Under the pieces are notes generated by a model. That model was given only the letters and a program-made list of their open reading frames with translations, was not told the origin of the DNA and did not search any database. The translations under genes were made by a program, and so were the position numbers. A stretch of 35,126 nucleotides of DNA from a virus. Location of the stretch: IMG/VR virus record IMGVR_UViG_3300047546_000060, positions 1 through 35,126 of that record; one strand, 5' to 3'. Numbering within the stretch: position 1 is the first letter of the stretch; every line of letters starts with the position of its first letter. Of this stretch, positions 1 to 5,392 are shown piece by piece.

Positions 1-329
1 GCTGACATCTACTATTCTCAAGAATATATACACCATGCTTGTGGTATGTGAACCTTTTGATAAATGGGATATGCCGTTACCAGAAACCATCAAATTTATC
101 GTGGATCACGATCCAGATACGATGGGAACGTACCTCCACGATGACGGAGCGGACAAATATGAACACGTCATTACGATATCCGCTGCTCGTTGTGGCTTCC
201 TCGAAACAGCGATCCGGACGATGGCCCACGAAATGATCCACGCTAGTCGGTGGAACACGTCAACCGCTGCATGGCAAAAGCATGATAAGACTTTCAAGCA
301 CCGGGCATTGCTCGTATCTCAATCTTTGG
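1..329. repeat. Left copy of 329-bp terminal near-duplicate
   Basis: Bases 1-329 match 34798-35126 without gaps, with 10 substitutions at positions 22, 46, 91, 103, 118, 121, 181, 184, 200 and 202. The match runs exactly to both window ends, as expected for a circular molecule whose assembly overlaps itself. The mismatches show that the ends come from two variants rather than one molecule. True terminal repeats of a phage should be identical because they are regenerated from one concatemer. Confidence 0.95.
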
Positions 330-352
330 GCTTTGATCCCCTAGAGCTTTAA
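2..352 (+). CDS. SprT-like zinc metallopeptidase, 5' end cut by window edge
   Basis: Small putative metallopeptidase. Numbered from the ATG at 35, it has HEMIH at residues 65-69, the HExxH zinc-binding and catalytic motif. A histidine at 83 in HDKTF could be the third ligand, as in SprT-type domains. The frame is open to the window edge. In the right-end copy it starts at an ATG (34790) overlapping the stop of the metallophosphoesterase, giving 119 aa in full, so the ATG at 35 is probably internal. SprT-like proteins bind or cleave DNA-associated proteins; here the substrate is unknown. On the circular map this gene follows the phosphoesterase in a two-gene rightward unit. Confidence 0.75.
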   Translation: MTSTILKNIYTMLVVCEPFDKWDMPLPETIKFIVDHDPDTMGTYLHDDGADKYEHVITISAARCGFLETAIRTMAHEMIHASRWNTSTAAWQKHDKTFKHRALLVSQSLGFDPLEL

Positions 353-439
353 CCTATGGGTTATTAAAGATAACTTTAATATAACTTTTAAGGTAACAAA
401 AATGTTTCCTTAAATGTACATATGGTAACCATTATGTAC
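350..439. promoter_or_regulatory. AT-rich convergent intergenic region with three inverted repeats
   Basis: This stretch separates the rightward peptidase gene from the leftward microprotein operon. It holds a near-palindrome TAACCTATGGGTTA (350-363), a hairpin with ATTAAAG/CTTTAAT arms and a 4-nt loop (363-380), and a long inverted repeat (416-439) with arms GTACATA/TATGTAC enclosing TGGTAACCA. No clean U-tract follows these hairpins. They may be weak bidirectional terminators, protein-binding sites or part of an origin; the sequence alone does not decide. Confidence 0.4.
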
Positions 440-445
440 CAAAAG

Positions 446-500
446 GCTACTTAATGGCTAATATATAAACCCATAAGCTACTTAGTGGCTAATATATAAA
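446..500. repeat. Two 24-bp direct repeats, period 31 bp
   Basis: Positions 446-469 and 477-500 are identical at 23 of 24 bases. On the minus strand the 477-500 copy encodes the last residues and stop of the microprotein at 478-624. The 446-469 copy therefore looks like a tandem duplication of that gene's 3' end into non-coding DNA. Confidence 0.85.
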
Positions 501-624
501 GCCCTACATTACTAAACGCATAGCCGCTATACACCACCGCCATCGGCATATTTCCCTTTATTCCTTGCTCTACAGCGATGTAACCATAAATCAGACCTGT
601 AACGATAATCAGCCAGGCACTCAT
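478..624 (-). CDS. Small membrane microprotein (48 aa)
   Basis: Encodes 48 aa beginning MSAWLIIVTGLIYGY and ending LYILATK. Residues 3-18 form a hydrophobic segment and residues 28-45 a second, weaker one, so it is probably an inner-membrane peptide. Its ATG overlaps the stop of the upstream 22-codon gene (ATGA), indicating translational coupling. Last gene of the leftward operon; its 3' end is duplicated just downstream. I cannot assign a function. Small phage membrane proteins of this type can act in superinfection exclusion or lysis control, but nothing here shows that. Confidence 0.6.
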   Translation of the reverse strand: MSAWLIIVTGLIYGYIAVEQGIKGNMPMAVVYSGYAFSNVGLYILATK

Positions 625-689
625 TTATTGGCTTTTCTCAGCGCAATATGCTTTTGTAGGATGTGCCAGAACTCAGACTTAATCGGCAT
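621..689 (-). CDS. 22-aa microprotein
   Basis: Very short frame beginning MPIKSEFWHILQKH, basic and possibly helical. It begins one base after the stop of the 79-aa zinc protein and its TGA overlaps the ATG of the next gene. This precise tiling is the main support. Alternatively it is only a leader peptide that carries ribosomes to the downstream start. No function is suggested. Confidence 0.4.
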   Translation of the reverse strand: MPIKSEFWHILQKHIALRKANK

Positions 690-690
690 C

Positions 691-930
691 TTAGTCTCCA
701 GCCCAGCGGACACCAGAGCGCCCAAGTCTAGAGTTGATGGCAAACTCCATGTCGTTGGCTAAATTACACAGCTTATCGCTATCATCTTCTTCGGTTGAGA
801 TAAAGCCAGCAAATGGAACTGGCTCAGTATTGGCACAATGGTGGATCTCATCAATGGGCAACCGCTCGCCGCAATGCTCACAACTATTACGCATCGCTTC
901 TTCTCTATCTTCAGTCGTAAACGTAGTCAT
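691..930 (-). CDS. Small zinc-finger-like protein (79 aa)
   Basis: 79 aa with CEHC at residues 17-20 followed by HHC at 30-32, a spacing that could hold one zinc ion; the rest is acidic. I chose the ATG at 930, placed behind a GGAG ribosome-binding site; a GTG at 933 is an in-frame alternative. The leader (934-974) contains a palindrome shared with the serine recombinase leader and an upstream arm able to pair with the ribosome-binding site, so translation or transcription is probably controlled there. Function unknown. Confidence 0.65.
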   Translation of the reverse strand: MTTFTTEDREEAMRNSCEHCGERLPIDEIHHCANTEPVPFAGFISTEEDDSDKLCNLANDMEFAINSRLGRSGVRWAGD

Positions 931-933
931 CAC

Positions 934-974
934 AATCTCCTCAGTTAAATAGCGATATCGCTATATTGGAGATT
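934..974 (-). promoter_or_regulatory. Nested inverted repeat / operator covering the ribosome-binding site
   Basis: The perfect 16-bp palindrome ATAGCGATATCGCTAT lies at 949-964. It is flanked by a second inverted repeat, AATCTCC (934-940) with GGAGATT (968-974). In the leftward mRNA the upstream AATCTCC arm is complementary to GGAGATT, the ribosome-binding site of the gene starting at 930. A folded leader could therefore hide that site. As DNA, the inner palindrome may be a repressor operator; its 14-bp core recurs at 5671-5684. Confidence 0.65.
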
Positions 975-1010
975 CTTTCTGAAAAAAATAGAAAAGTAAA
1001 GGGGTTGTTG

Positions 1011-1433
1011 TTATTTTATTTCTACGTCTTCAATATCGGGTGGCTTAATATTGATGCCGATCACCGATGGCTTATCTGAATCATCTGGGCTATCGAGCAA
1101 TCCAGAGGCCTTGGCTAGTAGGCGCAGCACTCCAACCTTGTCGTACAGCTCTAACTCTAGATTACCATCCTTATTAACCTTAATACTACGGATGGCTTGC
1201 AATGCGTGTTCAGGAATATCCTTACTAGCCTTAACCTTAATCTGACCAGCCTCATCCCACTCCATAATGTCTGTGATTTTCGTATTGGCCATACAGAGTA
1301 GGCTATATGCTACCGCCTCCTTGTTCTCCATAATGGTAGCGGAGCGCTCTAACCTCTTCTGTATAGACCGAATCCCACCCCAGTTCTGCATGGAGGGGAT
1401 CTGCGCACTTAAATTTGACTTAACTCTTGGCAT
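1011..1433 (-). CDS. Terminase small subunit-like protein
   Basis: 140 aa. The pattern of residues 50-113, with TDIMEWDEAGQIKVK, then a region ending LELYDKVGVLRLLAKASGLL, resembles the central and C-terminal part of phage terminase small subunits, in which a 'yDK...aL..La...GL' segment follows a WD-G-x-V/I-xx-K strand. The usual N-terminal DNA-binding helix-turn-helix is short or absent, so the assignment is moderate. Such proteins select phage DNA for packaging and hand it to the large subunit, encoded far away at 32218-33777 but only about 2.5 kb off on the circular map. The ATG shares one base with the stop of the SSB-like gene (TGATG). Confidence 0.5.
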   Translation of the reverse strand: MPRVKSNLSAQIPSMQNWGGIRSIQKRLERSATIMENKEAVAYSLLCMANTKITDIMEWDEAGQIKVKASKDIPEHALQAIRSIKVNKDGNLELELYDKVGVLRLLAKASGLLDSPDDSDKPSVIGINIKPPDIEDVEIK

Positions 1434-1684
1434 CAGAATGGAATATCACTATCAGACTTTGGCATCTCATCGTTGCCGCGTGGAGTAAACCCCGCTTGCT
1501 TGGGCTTACCAATCTTCCCGGCTAAGTACTTCTTGCCTGTCTTTGTTTGTTTCTCATACGCATTGAACCAATACTCGATGCCATCAGCCAGCTTGATGGA
1601 TCCTGTCCAATCCGCATCGGTTTCTCCACGCTTTCTGTCGTTAACAAATAGCGTAAAGCTGCCCTCTTTCATTTCATATTTCAT
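1433..1684 (-). CDS. Small SSB-like protein with DSDIPF C-terminal tip
   Basis: 83 aa. The body (residues 1-62) is basic and aromatic, with alternating strands such as SFTLFVNDRK and YWFNAYEKQTKTGKKYLAGK. It is followed by a flexible linker and an acidic tail ending SDSDIPF. That tail closely resembles the DDDIPF tip by which bacterial single-stranded-DNA-binding proteins recruit partner enzymes. I infer a minimal ssDNA-binding protein serving replication or recombination; the fold is not proven. Ribosome-binding site AGAGGAG lies upstream, and the stop overlaps the next gene's start. Confidence 0.5.
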   Translation of the reverse strand: MKYEMKEGSFTLFVNDRKRGETDADWTGSIKLADGIEYWFNAYEKQTKTGKKYLAGKIGKPKQAGFTPRGNDEMPKSDSDIPF

Positions 1685-1698
1685 TTTCTTCTCCTCTT

Positions 1699-1869
1699 TT
1701 ATGGTTTAAATTTACTATCTTCTATTGCTTGGACAACATTCGCAGAATCGGATAACCGCTCTGACTCCACTATCATCGCATGAATAACTGCTTGTAGGGA
1801 GAAACCCTGTCTTAGTAAGCCAAGACTACAACTGTGCAGCTCTCGTTTCAACTTCTCTTGCTCTTCCAT
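1699..1869 (-). CDS. Hypothetical protein (56 aa)
   Basis: 56 aa starting MEEQEKLKRELHSC, mostly predicted helix, soluble, with no recognised motif. The ATG is preceded by AAGGAG at good spacing. It is the first gene after the GC-rich non-coding stretch 1870-2052 and is followed 14 nt later by the SSB-like gene, so it probably begins a translational block whose expression depends on that leader. Confidence 0.6.
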   Translation of the reverse strand: MEEQEKLKRELHSCSLGLLRQGFSLQAVIHAMIVESERLSDSANVVQAIEDSKFKP

Positions 1870-2052
1870 TTACTCGCTCCTTAAAAAAGTGGGGAAAAAT
1901 TGTGAGTAACACCCCGCCCACAGTGGCAAGGGTGGGGGGAGGGATATGCCACTCGCTGGCAGACCGCCTCTGGCCAAGCGCAGAGGGCATCGTGCTTTCT
2001 GTACAGACACCCACCTCTGCCTGTGCCGTATGCATACCACCGATTGGGTACG
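1870..2052 (-). other. GC-rich structured leader or candidate RNA, no convincing gene
   Basis: About 180 bp between two genes of the leftward operon. GC is roughly 62% over 1921-2040, well above surrounding genes. Visible structure includes AGTGGCA (1922-1928) with TGCCACT (1947-1953), CCTCTG (1967-1972) with CAGAGG (1981-1986), and palindromes TCTGTACAGA (1998-2007) and GTATGCATAC (2028-2037). All three leftward frames are open through most of it, none with a good ribosome-binding site, so the openness looks like a base-composition effect. It may be a structured RNA, a leader element, or a packaging recognition site near the terminase-like gene. Confidence 0.45.
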
Positions 2053-2772
2053 TTACAAGCCACGTCCGTACTCGATGATAGAGTCTGGCCGCTCTGGTCT
2101 GGCTCTCAGCCACAGCTCCAGGTCATGCGCGAACTGCTCATTGGATAAACCTATCGATTCTGCAACCTCGATAGCCTTCAGGTCTAGTTCATTTATTGTT
2201 TTCTTGTCTTTATATATTTTTCCATATAAGAGACTAACTATCTCCAACTTGCTGTTATAAGCCAATATCTCTTCATCATTGGGTTTCTTTACCATCTTGG
2301 CATCCACATATTCCCCAAGTGTTTTCACAGCCTTAGCGCTCGTTTTAGACCCCTTCTTAGCCATCTCTCTCTCCTCTTTCAAAATCATGTATGGACTTCT
2401 TCCATCCTCAGTATTCAATGCCAAAGCATCTTCAAGTGAGATATCTTCGTTATAAACAATCCTCATGGTTGACGTGTGGCTCATCCTCGCGCCCTTCGTT
2501 AGCCGATCAACATAACCCTTGGTTCTTAACTTGGTCATCTGGGCTGTAATCGTTCTGCGACTGACTCCCAAATCCTTAGACAATCTCTCTTGGCCAACCC
2601 ATGTAATCCCACTCCGGTTCGCATAAGCACACACCATACACAGAACTCTGAGCGCCCCAAGACTCAGGCTCTTATCCATCACAGCTCGCAATGGCACAAT
2701 CGCTATCTGCCGCCTGTCTTGTGGCTTTGGTTTTAGCTTTATCTTAGGTTTCTTTGGGATATCAAAATTCAT
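2053..2772 (-). CDS. Winged-helix protein, probable replication initiator or regulator
   Basis: 239 aa. The N-terminus is a basic, proline-rich tail (KPKIKLKPKPQDRR). Residues about 35-105 form a winged helix: a helix containing GALRVLCMVCAYA, then WVGQERLSKDLGVSRRTITAQM as the turn and recognition helix, then a wing with a basic segment. The C-terminal half is helical and ends in a tryptophan- and arginine-rich segment. The architecture is like phage O-type replication initiators and related HTH_36-type proteins. With no polymerase or helicase gene present, a role in bringing host replication proteins to the phage origin is plausible. A transcription regulator is the alternative. Confidence 0.6.
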   Translation of the reverse strand: MNFDIPKKPKIKLKPKPQDRRQIAIVPLRAVMDKSLSLGALRVLCMVCAYANRSGITWVGQERLSKDLGVSRRTITAQMTKLRTKGYVDRLTKGARMSHTSTMRIVYNEDISLEDALALNTEDGRSPYMILKEEREMAKKGSKTSAKAVKTLGEYVDAKMVKKPNDEEILAYNSKLEIVSLLYGKIYKDKKTINELDLKAIEVAESIGLSNEQFAHDLELWLRARPERPDSIIEYGRGL

Positions 2773-2784
2773 TTGAATAAAACC

Positions 2785-2988
2785 TCACCCGCTTATATAA
2801 GCGAGATATCTCTTTCGAGAGTGTTTATCGTTTATCGCCATGCTTAGGCTATTCGCCATCACAATGCTAGGCCCGATCTCTTCGATGGTCATCCCTTGTG
2901 ATTCAGCTGCGTTTATCTTGGTCTGGCAACACTCCATTCCAAAGGGCTGGGTTATGGCCCCGAATTGTCTTTTTAGCAGATTAGCCAT
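2785..2988 (-). CDS. Hypothetical protein (67 aa)
   Basis: 67 aa starting MANLLKRQFG; soluble, with two adjacent cysteines at 20-21 and a helical centre. No family recognised. Its start overlaps the end of the zinc-ribbon gene 2981-3160 by 8 bp, and its stop lies 12 nt before the winged-helix gene. The end of the frame reads through two palindromes, GCTTATATAAGC and GAGATATCTC (2791-2812), just ahead of the next start, which might be regulatory. Confidence 0.55.
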   Translation of the reverse strand: MANLLKRQFGAITQPFGMECCQTKINAAESQGMTIEEIGPSIVMANSLSMAINDKHSRKRYLAYISG

Positions 2989-3160
2989 GAGTTTGTAAAG
3001 GATTATCTTTTAATTCAAATTCTCCGAGTTCTACTGTCCACCAGCTGCACTTGCATTCCTTGCAGACTCTACGTCTTTTGATCCAGTTTTTAGTCTCATG
3101 CGCCCTAGTCTCAGCTACCTTAATTTCATGACTATCACAGCCATCATTTACACAAATCAT
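2981..3160 (-). CDS. Zinc-ribbon microprotein (59 aa)
   Basis: 59 aa with cysteines at 3 and 8 (CVNDGC) and CKECKC at 33-38, separated by a basic stretch (WIKRRR). This looks like a small zinc ribbon that could bind nucleic acid or a protein partner. Its ATG overlaps the stop of the PP-loop gene (ATGA), so the two are translationally coupled. It is one of several cysteine-paired small proteins in this operon. Confidence 0.6.
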   Translation of the reverse strand: MICVNDGCDSHEIKVAETRAHETKNWIKRRRVCKECKCSWWTVELGEFELKDNPLQTHG

Positions 3161-3879
3161 TTGTTTAACTCTTGCTCCGCTATTTGACAGAAAATACTAC
3201 ATTCAATGTTTGGCTCTTGTGGGTAATTGCCATCAGTTGGCTTTAACTCATCGAGATATCTATCCTTAAATATAGTTTGCTTTTTAAATCTTTCGAGCTT
3301 TGCCATGCGGTCAAAATGCTCTGGGAAGTCAACCTTTATCTTGTTCCAGTAGCCCATGCCACCTTTAACGCAACCGATGCAGTTGTTATTGTGATACCCA
3401 AGTTTGTACATGGCTGGCAACTCGATACCAGCATTCTTTAACATTGCCAAACAATCCTCTTTGCCTAAGCCTTTATCAATTAATGGAGTCCAAATATTGA
3501 CATCAGCATTGGCATCTATGAACCGATCCAATCGAGCTTGCTCCTCTGCTGTATAACCAAATACTTGGCGGTCTGTAGGTTTCTCAAATCGCTCTCTAAT
3601 CTGTTTTTTTAATGCCCTGGTGCATGGTGCACCCTTGGGGGTTCGTATGTAATTCTTTTCAAACACCCGATAGATTGACCTATCGTAAAAATCATTGCCG
3701 AGAACCTCAATCTTCTGGCCAAACCATTGCTCACATTCAGCTAAGAACCTTTTGTTATCAGGATGCTCTTCTTTAACCTCCGTATAGGCTATGACCAATT
3801 CACTCTCTCTCTCTGCAAGCGCTATCTTGGTAGCCACAGCACTCGCAGCTCCACAGCTAAACCAACAGACTGTTCTCAT
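3157..3879 (-). CDS. PAPS reductase-like PP-loop (adenine nucleotide alpha-hydrolase) protein
   Basis: 240 aa. The N-terminal CWFSCGAASAVATKIAL (residues 5-21) is a variant PP-loop, the ATP/PAPS-binding motif of phosphoadenosine phosphosulfate reductases. It is followed by AYTEVKEEHPDN (31-42), a conserved CTRALKK (86-92), and a cysteine-rich part with NNCIGCVKGGMGYW (165-178) and two late cysteines (227, 231). Family members activate substrates with ATP; relatives reduce PAPS, thiolate tRNA or take part in DNA sulfur modification. The conserved cysteines suggest thiol chemistry or a metal/Fe-S site. Here it lies downstream of a cytosine methyltransferase and between zinc-ribbon genes, so a nucleic-acid modification role is possible but unproven. 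Start overlaps the upstream gene (ATGA). Confidence 0.75.
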   Translation of the reverse strand: MRTVCWFSCGAASAVATKIALAERESELVIAYTEVKEEHPDNKRFLAECEQWFGQKIEVLGNDFYDRSIYRVFEKNYIRTPKGAPCTRALKKQIRERFEKPTDRQVFGYTAEEQARLDRFIDANADVNIWTPLIDKGLGKEDCLAMLKNAGIELPAMYKLGYHNNNCIGCVKGGMGYWNKIKVDFPEHFDRMAKLERFKKQTIFKDRYLDELKPTDGNYPQEPNIECSIFCQIAEQELNK

Positions 3880-4184
3880 TGCTCTTGCTTTCTCTTCCAG
3901 ATATCTAACATGGCTGCGTACAACTTAGCGTAGCCAGCTTGGCCACGCACAGTTGCCACCTCCTGTAAGTACAGTTGCCGAGTTCTTTTGGTTCTAAACT
4001 TTCGAAAGACCCATTTGGCCTCACAGTACACGCGATATTCGTCTGAATAGGATCCAACCGCTCGGCCATTCGGCAGATGAACCAACCTTGCTCCTGGGTG
4101 AAGTTGACCACAAGCGAAACAGATGGGTCGTAATACATTTACTTGCTCTCCCTCTCTGTCTTTCTGCGATAACAATCCTTGCAC
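3876..4184 (-). CDS. Hypothetical cysteine-pair protein, start uncertain
   Basis: The frame ends KRKQEQ and its stop overlaps the PP-loop gene start. It contains CFACG followed by a region with LVHLPNGRAVGSYSDEY, then a basic helical tail, an appearance typical of small conserved phage proteins. No ATG is in frame near the preceding stop (4139). Possible starts are GTG at 4184, TTG at 4175, a more distal TTG at 4256, or an internal TTG near LVHLPN behind a good GGAG site. I give the GTG; the 5' third is therefore uncertain and overlaps the zinc-ribbon gene. Function unknown; one CxxC pair could join a metal site. Confidence 0.55.
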   Translation of the reverse strand: MQGLLSQKDREGEQVNVLRPICFACGQLHPGARLVHLPNGRAVGSYSDEYRVYCEAKWVFRKFRTKRTRQLYLQEVATVRGQAGYAKLYAAMLDIWKRKQEQ

Positions 4185-4336
4185 ATCCACCGCCTGACTC
4201 TTCCCTTTGCGCTTGTCTTCCAATATCCACCTTCTGTATGTACGCTGTATTGACAATTACTGCACCAACGCTTGCCAGTAATACTGGACTCAGCCTGGAC
4301 AGCCTTTGTGTATACGTCTTTATCGTGTGTGCCCAT
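4139..4336 (-). CDS. Zinc-ribbon protein (65 aa)
   Basis: 65 aa with CSNC at 25-28 and CKDC at 52-55, a four-cysteine zinc ribbon, flanked by basic residues (KGRVRRW, RRKTERESK). Small zinc ribbons of this type commonly bind DNA or RNA. The start lies inside the last codons of the methyltransferase gene (17-bp overlap), indicating co-translation with it. A partner or specificity role for the methyltransferase or the PP-loop protein is conceivable; nothing proves it. Confidence 0.65.
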   Translation of the reverse strand: MGTHDKDVYTKAVQAESSITGKRWCSNCQYSVHTEGGYWKTSAKGRVRRWMCKDCYRRKTERESK

Positions 4337-5042
4337 ATTCCAATCTATTCTTTAACAACTCAAATGCAACTGCTGCCACTTGTGGAACTTGTCCATTGCC
4401 AAGGGCTTTAAGTCTGTCCACTCTTGCGGCCACCCCATCAACCATTCGTACAGGTTCGGGTTGATTGAAGATGGTATGTAAGTTCCGTTTTTGATAGCAT
4501 TTTTGTAAGCCCCAGAGCCTCCAGCGTTCCCCCCCCCCGTTGGAGTTGTCGGAGTTGGCCACAATCCAGATCCGACTGCGCTTGTGATGCGCTCCAACTT
4601 CGGCTGCTGATACGACACCCCATTCTGCATTGAACCCCATTTGGGCCAAATCTCCAAGGACTGTGCCGAGTCCTCTTCTAGTGAGCATTGGGGAGTTTTC
4701 CACAAAGACGTATTTGGGTCGTACTTCGCCAATAATTCTGGCCATTTCTTTCCACAGGCCACTTCTTGATCCGTTGATGCCGTCACCCTTTCCATTGGAG
4801 GCAATGTCCTGGCATGGAAACCCTCCAGATATAACGTCAACAACTCCCTCCCATGGTCTTCCATCAAAGGTTTGAACGTCATCCCAAATCGGGAAAGGCG
4901 GAAGTATTCCATCATTTTGTCTGGCGAGCAATACGCTTGCTGCATATGGCTCCCACTCGACTGCACAGACTGTTCGCCATCCGAGCAATTTGCCCCCAAG
5001 TATTCCTCCACCAGCGCCTGAGAATAAAGCCAACTCATTCAT
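4320..5042 (-). CDS. C5-cytosine DNA methyltransferase
   Basis: 240 aa. Motif I (LFSGAGGGILG, 6-16) binds S-adenosylmethionine. GGFPCQDIA (73-81) carries the catalytic cysteine 77, ENS (115-117) is motif VI, HHKRSRIWIVA (152-162) is motif VIII, and LKALGNGQVP (211-220) is motif X. It would methylate cytosine in phage DNA, most likely to evade host restriction. The segment between motifs VIII and X is very short, leaving almost no target-recognition domain, and it contains a 10-G tract at residues 169-172. One G fewer would switch translation into a second open frame that also carries a plausible motif-IX-like end (see the separate entry). ATG overlaps the rusA stop. Confidence 0.85.
   Translation of the reverse strand: MNELALFSGAGGGILGGKLLGWRTVCAVEWEPYAASVLLARQNDGILPPFPIWDDVQTFDGRPWEGVVDVISGGFPCQDIASNGKGDGINGSRSGLWKEMARIIGEVRPKYVFVENSPMLTRRGLGTVLGDLAQMGFNAEWGVVSAAEVGAHHKRSRIWIVANSDNSNGGGERWRLWGLQKCYQKRNLHTIFNQPEPVRMVDGVAARVDRLKALGNGQVPQVAAVAFELLKNRLEYGHTR
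4352..5038 (-). other. Second long open frame overlapping the methyltransferase
   Basis: A 228-codon frame, shifted by one base, covers nearly the whole methyltransferase. Its C-terminal part does not look random: it includes SLWKTPQCSLEEDSAQSLE, then GLWPTPTTPTGGG, then NPNLYEWLMGWPQEWTDLKP. The last resembles motif IX of C5 methyltransferases (TPRE..RLMGFP), and I recall similar segments as authentic phage protein ends. It is most likely reached by frameshift at the G tract. Less likely it is an independent gene from the ATG at 5038, or only a conserved shadow frame. Confidence 0.35.
4529..4538 (-). repeat. Homopolymer of 10 G on the coding strand
   Basis: Ten consecutive C on the plus strand lie inside the methyltransferase coding sequence. 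Loss of one base joins motifs I-VIII to the alternative C-terminal frame. Tracts of this length are prone to slippage in replication and to errors in sequencing, so either phase variation or a base-calling error could be involved. Confidence 0.9.
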
Positions 5043-5392
5043 TTAATCTCTTCAATCATTACTTTGATAGAGCCACCCGGCACAATCTGTGAGCCACGAT
5101 AGATCGACAACTCATCGATTTGTGAGTCATCATCAAACAGGCCAGCATCTTGCAAGCTGTCTAACACACTCTTGATGCGGTTATCGATATCGAATACTCG
5201 CCTATCTCTTGGCCACACCACCATACTCACAGAGAGTCTCTTCGTACCCATTTTGGGAAAGTCACCACCAGAAATGTACTCGGCCACAGCTTGCTTGTAC
5301 TCTCGGCCAGCCTTACTCATGTAGGTGGCATGAGCGCCCCTACGATAGTAAGTATTGACCGATGGTGGGAACGGCAGCTCTAGGACAATCAC
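5039..5392 (-). CDS. rusA: RusA-type Holliday junction resolvase
   Basis: 117 aa, normal length for RusA. It opens with LPFPPSVNTYYR, the RusA N-terminal signature. Aspartates 68 and 70, lysine 74 and aspartate 89 reproduce exactly the spacing of the catalytic D70, D72, K76 and D91 of the E. coli enzyme. It cuts four-way DNA junctions, resolving recombination intermediates and probably preparing replicating DNA for packaging. GTG start overlapping the stop of the upstream regulator gene (GTGA). It complements the YqaJ exonuclease and ERF annealing protein encoded on the opposite strand at 7241-8952. Confidence 0.9.
   Translation of the reverse strand: MIVLELPFPPSVNTYYRRGAHATYMSKAGREYKQAVAEYISGGDFPKMGTKRLSVSMVVWPRDRRVFDIDNRIKSVLDSLQDAGLFDDDSQIDELSIYRGSQIVPGGSIKVMIEEIK

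Noticed and set aside
1-329. Direct terminal repeats of a linear T7-like genome
   Set aside because: The two copies differ at ten sites with a synonymous pattern; true terminal repeats should be identical.
565-762. 65-codon rightward frame in the left region
   Set aside because: It runs antisense to three tightly tiled leftward genes with better starts and overlaps.
1881-2063. Cysteine-rich 60-codon frame in the GC-rich stretch
   Set aside because: No ribosome-binding site, start inside another gene, and the other two frames on the strand are open as well, so openness is explained by base composition.
1826-2113. 95-codon leftward frame across the same stretch
   Set aside because: It overlaps both the winged-helix gene and the 56-aa gene, which has a good ribosome-binding site, and lacks coherent protein features.
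3905-4138. 77-codon leftward frame starting right after a stop
   Set aside because: Its protein looks random, while the alternative frame ends in an exact overlap with the PP-loop gene and contains plausible motifs.
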